A stretch of DNA of 64,000 bases from Caulochytrium protostelioides (taxonomy: Eukaryota > Chytridiomycota > Caulochytriomycetes > Caulochytriales > Caulochytriaceae), in NCBI GenBank assembly GCA_003615045.1, contig ML014128.1:118356-182355 (forward strand), in the 5' to 3' direction. The notes under the pieces are model-generated. The model was not told the DNA's origin. It saw only the letters and a program-made list of their open reading frames with translations, and ran no database searches. Position numbers and translations under genes: made by a program. Shown here piece after piece: positions 21,032 through 32,363 of this stretch; positions within the stretch are counted from its first letter, which is position 1; every line of letters begins with the position of its first letter.

Positions 21032-21253
21032 CTCTCTGAAGCAAGATGTAAAATGAAGTGGAAAGCTCGATAGGGTACGGGGCTTTCCATTCCTTAAGGC
21101 GAAGCCACATCGGCGCTGTCGAGCCAGGACGAGGTACGCCTCTCGCGAATCCTCGCAGAGGCCGCGAAGGGCAGCACCACGCTCTCGATCGTCCACCGGT
21201 TGTCCAGCATCCTGCATGTCGACCGCATCCACATGTTCCATCTGCGCGACTGA
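21032..21253 (+). pseudogene. ABC-transporter nucleotide-binding-domain fragment (pseudogene)
   Basis: A remnant of an ABC exporter NBD in one frame. Seen: GEATSALSSQDEV (21098-21136), matching the Walker B end and D-loop (consensus DEATSALDSQ-E) with the Walker B Asp replaced by Gly. It is followed by RILAEAAKGSTTLSIVHRLS and SILHVDRIHMF, a clear H-loop (switch His) segment, ending at a TGA at 21251. Upstream in the same frame are two stops (TAG 21071, TAA 21095) and a barely recognisable signature region starting LSEA at 21032. No Walker A or transmembrane part is present. The fragment is truncated at its right by a Fanzor relic. It is too short to assign a subfamily. Confidence 0.75.
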
Positions 21254-21269
21254 GCACTCAACGGCCCGC

Positions 21270-21410
21270 AGGACCCGGGTATGCCCAGACGCATGAGGTC
21301 CTGATACCAGGGCAACGCCGGCATCAGGGGATTGTAGTCCGAGGTTTGCTGGGGTATAAAGCTACCAACGGCAACTCAATGCCGCCTTAAACAGCCGGCG
21401 CTATCTGCCT
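21270..21410 (+). mobile_element. Fanzor element relic 4 (short 3' fragment, plus strand)
   Basis: A short C-terminal piece of the same Fanzor family, opposite in orientation to the other four. YAQTHEVLIPGQRRHQG then IVVRGLLGYK matches the corresponding block of relic 3 (YVQKNVVLKPGQRRRQG). After a frameshift, NAALNSRRYL at 21378-21407 is the decayed RuvC-III-like motif; the catalytic Asp region is deleted. It directly abuts the ABC-transporter fragment, whose stop lies about 20 bp upstream. Confidence 0.75.
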
Positions 21411-21807
21411 GCCTCCATCTGCCTGCCTCCATCTTGTTTTGCGACATCAAACTCATTTTCCCCCTTTTCTTACCGACGAGATTCCGCTTCTCACCCTGTA
21501 TGAATATAGAAGATAAAGGCTCTCCTGTAAATAGAGCTGAACACCATGCCCCCTATCCTCGGGCCTCTCCAGGAGGCCATTGATGGCTGGTGTCGAAGAT
21601 AGCATCGTGTACGTGTTCTGAGAATTTTGAACAGGTTTTCAGAATGATACTGCGACGAAAGTTTCATTGTTAAATTACACGTTTCCGCAGCCCTTTCTGG
21701 TACCCTGCGAATGCACCTCCTCCGAATGAGGTTAACGCGATGCGTCCGTGGTCGGGGATGCGGGATCGGAAACCTCGGCAGGGACAACGTCCTGAGATCG
21801 TAGACAC
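21411..21807. other. Intergenic, AT-richer, 3' of the SMP-like gene
   Basis: Nothing coding is recognised. It contains the 3' flank of the small minus-strand gene that ends at 21808. Confidence 0.4.
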
Positions 21808-21981
21808 TTATTTCCGCTGGGCGCCATTGGCTGCTCCAGTAGTGGCGCCGCTGTTCGTGTTCTTAGCGGCGGAACTCTGGGCGCGGGCAGCAAACCCGCT
21901 GCCAGACTTGTCTCCACCAGACTTGGCCTGGGAAGACTGGATGCGAGAGGCATCGCTCGAAGTCATCTTGGTGTTAGGCAT
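21808..21981 (-). CDS. Small SMP/LEA-like protein (57 aa)
   Basis: A complete small gene: ATG at 21981 and TAA at 21808. The protein contains SSDASRIQSSQAKSGGDKSG and GFAARAQSSAAKN, a pattern matching short fungal proteins with a seed-maturation-protein (SMP, LEA-type) signature. It is Ser/Ala/Gly/Lys-rich, hydrophilic, and has no Cys or Trp. LEA-type proteins are associated with desiccation and stress tolerance; the role here is inferred from family resemblance only. A strong TATA box lies about 210 bp upstream (CCTATAAAAG at 22191-22200), consistent with a regulated, highly expressed gene. It is the only apparently intact gene in this debris-rich island. Confidence 0.78.
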   Translation of the reverse strand: MPNTKMTSSDASRIQSSQAKSGGDKSGSGFAARAQSSAAKNTNSGATTGAANGAQRK

Positions 21982-22190
21982 GATGATAAGCTTGTCGAAG
22001 GGGTGTAGAAGTGGTACAGGGATTGTTTCGATAGTGGGTCTGGAGATGGTGTCGTTCAGGCGATGCCGTTAACGAACGAGCGGACCGTCTTCCGCAATAC
22101 GTGGAACTTCAGCGCATTAATCGCGATCCGTCGAAGGCAAGTAGCAACATGCGTGACAATCGAGCGGAGCAAAAGCTGGAAACCCGTGGC

Positions 22191-22200
22191 CTTTTATAGG
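22191..22200 (-). promoter_or_regulatory. TATA box of the SMP-like gene
   Basis: CCTATAAAAG on the minus strand, about 210 bp upstream of the ATG at 21981. It is a canonical TATA sequence with GC-rich flanks. Confidence 0.55.
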
Positions 22201-22707
22201 GCGGTCGTCAATTGATGGTATACGAGACGGAGTCTGGTGGTACCCTCTCACAAATGGCGTCATGGTGCAATGAGTGGGGCACGCTCTGGGCAGCGTTGAG
22301 CGTCAACCTCGCACAAACACAATCATGGCATGGTCGTCCTGTGCGGCGATGCCGATGCGTGTGGCGTCCCGCGCATCCCCCAAATCCTTTCAAATCATTC
22401 TGACAAGACATTGATTCAGTAACACCGCCGATCCTTCGTGTTAGCTCTAGAGAATCATCTCGCCTGGGGTCGACTTCCCGTTTTGCCCCATATTTTGAAG
22501 CGTCATTGTGTGAGACAAAGTTTCTAATTTGGACTTTGGACTAGCTCGGGTACAGCAGACTTCAGAATCCCCTGGCCCTTTGGAGTACCGGTCATACCTA
22601 AACGCTTTTACAAGTTGGCCTCTATATTTGAGCATTCATCATCATGTAAAATATATATGGAGAGGGCGTGGCGGAGAGAAGCTGACTCGGAACAGGAGAA
22701 GGCCGCA
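22201..22707. other. AT-rich spacer 3' of the myosin gene
   Basis: One of the lowest-GC stretches in the window. It includes the myosin 3' flank and a possible kinase-like remnant (22514-22620). No complete gene. Confidence 0.5.
22514..22620 (+). pseudogene. Possible protein-kinase activation-segment fragment
   Basis: One frame reads KVSNLDFGLARVQQTSES then PGPLEYRSYLNAF, resembling the DFG-to-APE activation segment of tyrosine-kinase-like kinases (consensus type KISDFGLARV...GPLRYMAPE). An in-frame TGA lies immediately upstream at 22511, and no HRD or P-loop is visible. It could be chance. Its location among other gene fragments makes a remnant plausible. Confidence 0.35.
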
Positions 22708-25700
22708 TCATGAGGCAGCGGAGGGGGCCGCGGCCGCGGCCGCGGTTTGGCAGGCGATGTAGTCGCGCATGAGCCCCGCGATCTGGGCCGACTGCTGAGT
22801 GCTGAACACATACTTGGTGCCCTCGGTCACGACGAGCAGGTTGCGCGGGGATGGGCTGAAGCTGAGGATGTCGGCATACGCGTGGTGGACAATCGCATCC
22901 TTGTCGTAGCGCTGCAGGATGTAGACGCCGTCGTGGCCGACGGCCAGCCAGCAGGCGCGCGGGATGGCCGTGGTGTAGGTCTGGACGACGTCGAAGACGG
23001 TCACACCGTAGAGCGGCCAGGCGCGCACGCGCTGCATGTACGTCTGCTGGGCCTCGGCCACGCTCATCTTTTTCATGCCAGCATGCTGAACGCTGATGGC
23101 CTGCTTGAGGAAGTCGTGGGCCGACTCGGGTGCAAGGCGGGCCGGAATCGTTTCGACGACGATCGCCCCGTAGTCCGAGGACGAGCGAATCTGGCACTCC
23201 AGCGCAGCCAGGTAGATGGCTTCCTCCTCAGTGACCGGGTACAAATCGTTGCGGATCTCCCAGCTCGCCTGCGCCTTCAGCAGCGTGCTCTCCAGGTCGT
23301 TGCCCGGCGGCTCATTCGTGAGGAACATGCGCTTCTTGAAGATGAACTGCACCGACTCGTCGGTCGCGTTGTGCTGGCGGGCAAAGTACTCCCACTTGTA
23401 GAGTATGTCGGAGATCCGCTCATCCGCGCCCAGGTGCCGCTCTAGGCCCGAGTAGGTCTCGTAGATGCCGAACCCCCCCGCATTCTTGAGCTTAATCTTG
23501 TCCGTGAAGTGCCGCTGCACATCGGCGGCCGTGTCCCACGGGTCAACCGAGACGGCGCGGTACTGCCCGTCGAGAAATCCAAAGCGGATGCGCAGGTGTT
23601 TCATCTCGGCCGCGGCCGCGATCTCTGGGAACGACGCCGGGAACTTGCGCGGCCGGTCAACCAGCGCGCACCCGCGGTTCAGCATCTTCGTGCAGAACAC
23701 GGCGCACGCGGCTTCCTGACGTCGCGGCTTCTTGGACGCCATGTTCACGTGCACATACTTGCGCAGGTGCGCGCGGTACAGATCGAGCAGCTTGCCGCTT
23801 GGCGTGCACAATCCCAGCAGCGAGACCATCAGCCGCCAGCCTGTGAGCGCCGCAGGGCTGTCGGGCAGCTGGTGGCTCGTCGTCAGCTTCAGCAGCTGGG
23901 CGAAGATCTCGGCCGCGAACACCGGCGCTTCGAGGCACTTCTCCATGATGTTCTGCAGCTTGAGCATGTGCTCCGGATGGAACTGCGGCCGCGGCGTCGC
24001 CTTGGCGCCCATGTCGATAAAAAGCTGCGAGGCCGCGACCGCCAGCAGCTCGAACCCTTGCGGCAGGTCCTTTGTGAGCGGCCGCAGCAGCGGCGCCGGG
24101 TGGTAGGACCAGTCGGCAAGCGTGTACGCCCCTGGATCCTGGCTCGGCGTGGGAAGCGCCTCGGCGCTCGTAAATGCGTTCGAAGACAGGTTGCCGTGGT
24201 CCGCCAGGGACTGCGTCGAGTTCTTGGCGTTGCGGAAGCCGAAGCGGCGCAAGCTGGCACTCGGCTTGGCGTTGCTGCCGGCGTTGCTGCCGCTGCTGCC
24301 GCCCGCAGCGCCACCGCCGGCACCCAGTGCCACGAGCGTCGGCGAGACGGCGGTGCCGTGGCCGCCGCTGCCGCCCGAGGTCGCCTGCGACCACAGGTAG
24401 GACGGGCCCGGGATGGCGAGGAAGTCGGTGCTGAGAAGCTGAGCGCGGCACTTGTCGAGGTCACGGCGCAGCAGCTGGTAGTCAGCCGCGGACAGCGTGC
24501 TGTCCTTGATCTTGCGGCGGTTCTCGTTGTCCGGATAGTAGTCGCGGATCAGCGCGACAATCTCCTCGCCCTGGCCGGTCGCGAACCGGTAGGACTCCTG
24601 GCGCTCGCCCTCTTCTTCGTCGTAGATGTTGGCCTGCAGCAGAATCTCCTGTTCCTCGCTCTCGAACTGCAGCACGTTCGCATAGTGGAATTTCTGAATG
24701 GTTTCGCGCGACTTGGCGTGCACGAACTCCATGCCCTCAGCCGAAATCACGAGCGTAATCGTCTCCGGCCACGACCAGAAGCCCTTGTAGCGCACCTGGA
24801 ACTGGGCCGCGCCATAGAAGCGTAGGTTCTTGACTGTCTCGAGGAACAGCGCCTTGGCCCGCGCCGGCGACGTCCCGCGGAGGGCGCTCCAATTCATCGT
24901 GATCTGGGCGACAGTTTCTGTGAGCGACTCGCTGCTGCTGAGCACCCGCGGGCTGAGCCACATGGACGGCGCCTTAGCAAACACGGCCGCCGCATCCTGC
25001 GCGTCAGCAGGCGCGTCGCCGCCGGCCTGCGCACGCAGCGCCGCCAGCTGGCACGCCGTCTTCAGCGTAATCGGGAACTGGTCCCGCGCGACCGCATCCA
25101 CCGCTTGCGAGTACAGCAGCAGGTACTCGATCTGATCCGTGATCGGCTCGTAGATGTTGCGGAAGTGCCGCTTCTTGAGCACGAGATTCGCGTCGATGTT
25201 GACATAAGCGCCGTTGGCGCCGGGCGAGAGGACGCCGCTGCCCGTGGCGCTGCCCGCTTCCTCGCTGCGGCGCTTCTTCATGAGGCCGAACCCGCGCAGC
25301 GTGCCCATGCCCGAGGGCTTAGCTGTGGCGGTCTTGGACTGCGCGGCCTCGCGCTCCCACAGCGAGAACACATCAAACACGTATTCAGAGCCGCGGATCG
25401 CGCGCTCCTGGCCCGTGCGCCACAGCACTTCATAGATCGACCAGCCCGAGTAGTCCTCGAGGTTGATGAACTCGGCCATCATGCGGACGATCTGCGCTGC
25501 GGTCGTCGACGCCTGGACGCGGATGTCCATTTCCTGGCCGTCCGAGAAGTGGAACTTGGCCAGAATCGGCTGCGCCAGCTTGGTATGCGTGATTTCCAGC
25601 GCCGACGGCGGCATGCGCCGCGGGCCGTTGAGCACCGTCGTTTTGATGTTGTCCTGCACGAGCCGGATGAGCTTAGGCACGAGCGGCGACCGCGACACAT

Positions 25701-28700
25701 CCGTCTCGGCCTGGGCGCGCGCTACGTGGGCAAAGAGGAACTTGGAGAGCTGCTTCGTCGGCGGGAACGCCGCACTTACTAGGGCGAGGGCGACCCACAC
25801 GCACGGCAGCACCGTTTCGGCATAGTTCTTGGGTGCCTCGTCGCTCACCAGACCCTGCCGCATCAGCTGCACAAAAATCTCGTCCCGCAGCTCGGGATGC
25901 AGAATGCCCAACTTGATCAGCTCCTGCAGCGCCGCGGTCTGGTCCTCGGGTTTCTTGTGGCCCGACTCGATCGACCGCTGCAGCTGGCGGAAAGCCTCCA
26001 TCGACAGCTCATTGAGGTCGCCGGCGCCGGAGATCGTGATGGCATGCGGCAGCCCGCCGCGGGTGTACCCCATGAAAGCGTTCATCAGCTGGCGCTTGAG
26101 CGAGGCGGAGGCCTCGCCGCCCGCGCGGCCGCCCGTGCTCGCGAAGAGCTTGGACTCGCGCTGGCTGAGAGCGCCGCTGCCGCTGCCGGGCGTGAGCGTC
26201 GATGCCGCGACGTAGCCGGGCGCCATGCAGACAAAGTGACGTTCCGCATACACGGCAAAAGCAACCTCGGGCGCCTCCGGATCAATCTTGGAGCGCATCT
26301 CGACCTCGAGCGAGCTGTGCGAGATCGAGGCCGCCAGGTGCTGTGTCGAGCTCGCGAGGCGGTCGCGGCTGCCGGCGGCGGTGGTGCTCGCGAGCTTCAC
26401 GCCGGGCTCCTGCTGCGCCAGCGAGTGCAGCAGCGACGCCGTCGTCGTCGGCGTCTCGTTGCCGACGCCGTCAGCCGTAGGCGCAAACGAGCTGGGTGAC
26501 GCGAGGCCGCTCGCATTGAGCGCGGGCGTCGACTTGCCGGCCGACACATCGACCGACAAGCCCGATTTGCCGGGCTTGCCTGCGGCGCCGGCGGTGCCAC
26601 CGGACGCTGACGACATGACAGCGCTGGAGAGCCCCGCGGCAAACGAGGCCTGCTTCGTGGTCCCCGCAGGGGGCGTCTGGATGAGCGAATCGATCTCGGA
26701 CGCGAGCAGGTTGGCCATATGGGCTAGCTGCGCCGCGCCGCGGATGGTGCCGGTGGCCGCCGAGGCCGGGTCGAACGTGGACAGGAACGAGAACATCGAG
26801 TCGAGATCGCGGCTCTGGGCGCTGGCGAGATTGTTGGGGTCGGCGCCCGGCGCGGCGGGCGGGCCGAGGGTGGCGGTCGTGATCGACGGCGCGGCCGCGT
26901 TCTTTTTCTTGTTGAGCTCCTGCATCGCCGTGATCTCGGCAAAACGCATCTGCGCGGCCTCCGTCTGAATCGGCAGCTTCGGCCCCGCCGTGTGCTTCTC
27001 CACGGCCTCGCCGGCCTGCGCGACGCTGGCGCTGGCGCGCGTGGCGGCAGCCGTCAGGGAAGCGAGGGTCGTGGGGTCTAGGGACTTGCGGTGGCCGGTG
27101 GCGCACTCGCGGAGCCGGTCCTCGAGCACGGCACGGACGGCGCGGCGCACGATGAGGCGGCGCACGCAGGCCTGTACCTTGATGATGGCCTGGCGTTGGC
27201 GTCGGTAGCGGCAGCGCTGGACAAAGCCGCGCATGACGGGCGCCAGCACCTGCGCGGCCTGCCGCAGCCGCAGGAACTTGCGGCGCGCAACGTTGCTGCA
27301 CATCGCTTGTTGGATAAGGAGGACTTTTTCACGGAGGACGGCGTCGGCGCGCTCCTGGACGACGATGAGCGCCTCGGCCTTGAGGAAAACTTTGGTCTTG
27401 CCCATCTGGCAGTGCTCGGGCCCGAGCTGGCACGCGTCGATAATCTGACGCGCGGCGGCACGAGCATCGGCCGCGTCGCCGGACCGTAGGCATCGGTACT
27501 GCTTGCTGAACACGTCGAAGGTCATGCGGTTGGGGTAGCCCGCCTTGCGGATGCGGATCGTGTCCAGCATGCCCGAGTACCGCAGCTGCGAGAGCACCAT
27601 GTCGTCGTCAAAGCCGAAAGCGACTTTGCTCGGGTTGGGCTTGATGCAGCGGACATAGTGGGGCGTCGTGGCCGCGAGTGTCGTGACGAGCGAGACGAGC
27701 TGGTTCTTGAAGAGGGTCGACGCCGTCGACCGCGTCGGCTGGCGGACCGTGCCCTTGCTGTCGGGCTCGGCTGTCGGGCGCTTCAGCATCGCCTTGACGT
27801 AGGGGTGGCTCGAAGCGCCAAACACATCAAACACGTCGTCCTGCATCGCGTCGCGGTTTTTCACCAGGAAACCGGTCACCGTATACAATACTTCGCCCGC
27901 ATAGTGCTTGACGCCGAACACCGAGCGCGCCAGCTTCGGCTTGTAGAAGCACGGCTGCTTCGGAAACGTCGCTTCCAGCTTCTGGAGCCACGTCTCGTCG
28001 GTCGACTTGGGAAACCGGGTCTCCTCGTCGAGCAGGGCGAGAATGCCCGCGGGCCGGGCCTCGATGAGGTCCAGACAAATCTGGTTGTCCGAAAAGGCCA
28101 GCTTCGCCCAGCTGATGGCTTCCTTGTCGTACTCCTCCTGCTCCAGCTTGAAGATAAACTGGTTGAAGAACTGCTGCAGCTTCTCGTTCGTGTAGTTAAT
28201 GCAGAACTGTTCGAAGCTGTTCGTCTGGAAGACTTCGAACCCAAAGATGTCGAGCACACCGACAAAGTTGGCGACCTTGTCCTTGGCGACCAGCGAGGTG
28301 TTGATGAACTCGATAATGCGCTGGAACAGGCTGTCGTAGCAGAACTTGGCAATGACGTCGCGGTTGTCGACGGCTTGGTCCAGCTTCAGAGGAACCACGG
28401 TCGTCTCGCCGCGGATCGTCAGCCGCCGCGCGACCAGCACGTGGGTCAGGGCCTTGGCCTCCAGCCCGAACAGCTGCGCCACGCGCTCCACGAGCGCCGG
28501 GTTCGCCACCGTCACGCTTTCCTTGCTGGCGTCCTCCGTGAACTGGATGTTGCCCATCCACAGCACGGCGGAGAGCGCGCGCAGGATGCCGTCCATGTCG
28601 GTCTCGGGCAGGTGCAGGACCTCAAACGCGAGCTTGAGACCTTCCCAGCCATACTTGTCGTTCACACCATCAATCTCGGTGCACTGGCTCTGCGCGAGGT

Positions 28701-29360
28701 AGTGATAGTCGTCCATGGCCCCCAGCTGGTAGCGCTGCTGCTCGTCCGGGGTCGCCCCCGACACCAGCTCGTAGAACACATGGTAGTTGCGTTCGCCGAC
28801 GGCGGGCTTGGCGACACGCGATTTCTCGAGCAGGTAGTTGATGATGTTGGCGCCGATGATCTGCTTCTTGCTGTTGAACAGCACCTGGATGAATTTGCCA
28901 AACCGCGAGGAGTTGTTGTTGCGGATCGTTTTGGCATTTCCGAACGACTCCAGCACCGTGTTAGCCTCCAGAATCTGCTGCTCGACCCAGGACTCCTGGT
29001 TCTGACTCGACGTGACGGCCGTCAGGTACTGCAAAATCACCTTCGTCGACTCCGACTTGCCGGCGCCCGACTCGCCGCTGATAATGACGCTCTGGTTGAC
29101 CCCGAGGTTGCGGACATTCGCATACGCCGTCTCCGCCAAGGCGAAGATGTGCGGCGCGTTGTCCGGCAGCCGCTTGCCGTTGTACCTGCGCACCGCCGCC
29201 GAGTTGTAGATATCGAGCTGCTCGTATGGATTCAGGGCGACGAGATCGCGCCCGTATACGTATAGATCAGCTTCTCCGCATACCGCGCCTTCAAGTTCTC
29301 CAGGATCGCGTCCTCCGTGAGCACATCCAGTGTGATCATATCATCCACGTGGGCAGCCAT
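22708..29360 (-). CDS. MyTH4-FERM unconventional myosin (about 2,216 aa; apparent 1-base frameshift near the N-terminus)
   Basis: Actin-based motor with two C-terminal MyTH4-FERM cassettes, the architecture of myosins VII/XV/XXII, which link actin to membrane or microtubules. The start ATG at 29360 gives AAHVDDMITLDVLTEDAI and LIYTYTG without an SH3-like N-domain. The frame then shifts by one base at the CCC at 29251-29253 and continues as DLVALNPYEQLDIYNSAAV. P-loop GESGAGKSEST is near 94-104, relay LDIFGFEVFQTNSFEQFCIN follows, and IQ-like helices are at about 672-745. A Ser/Thr/Ala-rich linker follows. MyTH4-1 starts near 1092 (MGYTRGG), then FERM-1. MyTH4-2 is near 1753 (LLRPLTKDLPQG), and FERM-2 starts near 1920 (LRIRFGFLDGQYRAVSV) and runs to the end. 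No SH3 is seen between the cassettes. The long tail frame has no other break. Confidence 0.93.
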
Positions 29361-30950
29361 GGCGGCAGCGGGGCCCTTTTGGGGCGGTGGTGAGAGGCGG
29401 GGAACACGGTCAGGAAGGGCCGTGGGGCGGCCGCGGTGGCGCGGTCAGCTCGCAGCGGCAGCCCACCGGAGGGTAGCGACGACGCGCGGTCAGGTCCAAA
29501 GGAAGGTCCCGCGGTGCTCTGCAGCGGACGAACGGGGAGCACCAGGCCACGTTGTGACGCCGGCACCGGGAGGCCTGTGGCGTGCCGACAGGCTAGCGGG
29601 AAGAGCAATGTCGAAGCGAGGCGCCACCGTCAAGACGGCATGCGTGGCGTCAGTGACTCAAAAAGCGAAGCGTATGCCCGGGCAGCCCTAGCGGAGGAGT
29701 AGCCGCTGAGTGGTGCGCGTCGGCTGGTGGGTTGGGCAGCGCGGGCGACACGTGGGTCACGAAGCGGATGAGCATCACGACGACGACGACCACGACGACG
29801 ACCACGACCACCGCATAGCGGCCACGCGCGATGCGACGACGGCGGCATGTAGAGGTCGCGCGATTGGATCGGACCCGATGCCCTCCGCAGGATGCGATCG
29901 GCGCAGCAGGATGGCGTCCGTGGTGCCGCGGCGTCCATGTGGTTTTGCCGCGGCGCGTGCGACGTCGTCCTGGCGTGCGCGCGGCCACGCGCCGTACGGC
30001 GATCGCGCGGGCGGCCGGACCAAGCGCGGCCGGCGCCGGCACCATGCCACGGCGTTCGCCGGTGACGACGGCGGTCGGCGCTGGCCCGCTGGGCCTTCAT
30101 GGCGCGGTCGTCGGATCCCGGCCCACGGTGCGGCAGCCTCCCGTGCAGCTCAGGCGCTGTCGATCACCCGCGGCCGATCTGCCGCGTCGTCGCGTTGCAT
30201 AGCATGGCATGGCATGGCATGGCATGGCATGGCACGGCGTGGCATGGCATGGCATGGCACGGCATGGCATGGCGTGGGGTGGCATCGCATCGCATCGCAC
30301 CGCATCGCGCCGCATCCCATTGCTGGGCGTGACGCCCGACGCCGGCCCCGCAAGGACCGCCGCGCGCGGGACCACAGCTGCCACGCGCGGCGGCTCGGGC
30401 GGCGGCGGCGGCGGCGGCGGCGGCGGCAGCGGCGGCAGCGGCAGCGGCAGCGCCAGCAGCAGCAGCAGCAGCGGCAGCGGCAGCAACACGGAGGAGCGGC
30501 GCGCCAATCGTGTTTCCGGCTTCCCTTCCGTTCATTTCACGGCGGTCCCCCGCGGCTGGAGGCTGATCTGCGGCGCCGGCGGGCGCCGGCGGGGGCGCGG
30601 CCGGGGCGCGCCGTCGGGCTCTTGGCCCTTGGCCGGGCAGACCGAGCGTGATCTCGTGCGCCCGGACGCGCTGCGCTTCCCCTGGTTCCCGAGGCGCTCG
30701 CGCGCCGTCCCATCAGCATACACGCGTCGTGGGCGTGAGGACGGCGTGGTCTCGCATCGCATCGCCACCGTCTCGACGGCCGCGTGGGGCTGCCCGAGCA
30801 CGACGAGCGCTGGCGCCCTCGAATCGACGCGATCCTGTGAACTGTCGTTTTTTGATGGGGTCTCGTTTATCCGTTTCTTATACACAGACATCCGCAGGGG
30901 ACGCCGAAGAGAACCACTGTTGTCAGAGGCCCGCGGGACACGACATGTGG
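29361..30950. other. Intergenic region between myosin and alpha-SNAP
   Basis: No gene supported. It contains CGACGACGACCA repeats (about 29778-29812), the GGCAT pentamer array and GGC/AGC triplet runs (about 30396-30480). Long frames on both strands derive from these repeats. Confidence 0.55.
30195..30320. repeat. GGCAT pentanucleotide microsatellite
   Basis: More than 15 tandem GGCAT units with scattered substitutions (GGCAC, GGCGT), grading into CGCAT units toward 30320. Confidence 0.92.
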
Positions 30951-31808
30951 TTAGGTGAAGTCGGGCTCTTCGCTGATGCTGTTCTTGACTTTGAGGAGCA
31001 GCGCGGTTTTCCAGGGATCGAGGCGCGTCAGGCGGTCGAAATCCTGGACGACGGCGGTGAAGCGCTCGAGGTCGGCGGCCTCGACGGCGTCGAGGATGTC
31101 CTTGAGGAACGCGCACTCGCGCGTCGTGCCGAAGGTGATGTCGAGCGTCTCGTAGCGGTCGATGGCTTGGCGCGTGCGCACGTGGTCCCCGACGCAGAGG
31201 TGGCACAGCCCCGCCTTCAGGAGGTATTCGCGCATGGACCACTTGGTGATCTCCTTGGTCGCGGCGTTCGACGCGACGCTCTCGAAGCGGTCGATGGCTT
31301 TGTCAAAGCGGCCGAGCTGCGCGGCAAAGGTCGCCGCCTTCAGCAGGCACTTGTTAGCCCGGGCCTGCGCGTCGTCCCCGATAAACCAATCCGCGGCGAT
31401 TTCGTAGGCGTTCATGGCCTTCTCGATGTCGCCGACGTCGGTCTCGTACATCTCCGCCAGCTGCTCCTGGTTGGACGCTGCGGCGCTGAACCGCCCGCGG
31501 TCCGTAAAGATCTCGACAGCCTGCTGCAGCGCGGCAATCGCCTGCTGCGGGCTGATGCGCTTGAAGACCTTGCTGGCGTTCAGGTAGGCGGTGGCCGCCT
31601 CGTCGCGCTCGTTCATCCGCACGAGCACGCCCGCCTGCTGCATGTACGCATCGCCGGCCTCGTTCCAGCGCTGGTTCAGGCGGAACGTGTTGCCGGCCTT
31701 GGCAAACAGGTCCGCGGCCTCATCGAGCTTGTTGCCCGAGAACCAGCCCGTGGCCGTGGCCTTCTTCTTGGCCTGCTCCAGGTATTGCGCGGCGTCGCGG
31801 TCCGACAT
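30951..31808 (-). CDS. SEC17: Alpha-SNAP (soluble NSF attachment protein)
   Basis: Adaptor that recruits the NSF/Sec18 ATPase to SNARE complexes for disassembly after membrane fusion. It has 285 residues in one exon, essentially the family length. The N-terminal membrane-binding loop region KKATATGWFSGNKLDEAADL, TPR-like helical repeats (FRLNQRWNEAGDAYMQQA; EIAADWFIGDDAQARANKC) and the acidic C-terminal end KNSISEEPDF are visible. The C-terminus stimulates NSF in known members. The start is well placed, with the ATG right before SDRDAAQYLEQAKKK. Confidence 0.96.
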   Translation of the reverse strand: MSDRDAAQYLEQAKKKATATGWFSGNKLDEAADLFAKAGNTFRLNQRWNEAGDAYMQQAGVLVRMNERDEAATAYLNASKVFKRISPQQAIAALQQAVEIFTDRGRFSAAASNQEQLAEMYETDVGDIEKAMNAYEIAADWFIGDDAQARANKCLLKAATFAAQLGRFDKAIDRFESVASNAATKEITKWSMREYLLKAGLCHLCVGDHVRTRQAIDRYETLDITFGTTRECAFLKDILDAVEAADLERFTAVVQDFDRLTRLDPWKTALLLKVKNSISEEPDFT

Positions 31809-32325
31809 GGCGAGAGCAACGAGCCACCAGCGTGGGCGACGTGGGCTCGATCAGGGGGATGCTAGGTGGCGAAGGGATCCGTCGGGAGGAGGAGGAGGAG
31901 GAGGAGGAGGAGGAGGTGGTGGTGGTGGTGGTGGTGGGGATACGGCAAGCGGCCAACGACGGACGGACCACGAAGAGACTACGGACAGAGCCGAGCCGAG
32001 CCGAGCCAAGCGCAGACTCGGGCACTCCACCGCTGTCTGCGGACCACTGGCTGGCCGCGGCGAGTCGCGGCTTGACGCGCACCCGAGCATCCCGGAGGTA
32101 CCACGTTGATACCCGGGATGGAAGCGCCGCGGGGATTCACGACGCGATCGACGCCGCCGCGTGGCCGCGGTCGCGCGGGAGGTCCCGTGGCCGGCCTGCC
32201 CACGGAGGGATCGGCCGCAGGCCCGCCAGCGGTCGATGCGGCGGGCGCGTGGCGCGACGGCGTGGCCGCCGCCGTCAATGCCGTCGGTGCGGCTGGCCGG
32301 CGAGCGGGGCGATGGGCTTGGTCAC

Positions 32326-32363
<38 letters not shown>

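Noticed and set aside
22747-29265. Long plus-strand open frames (up to 535 codons) across the myosin gene
   Set aside because: They are antisense to a clearly conserved myosin; stop codons are rare in all frames at this GC content, and the products lack any motif.
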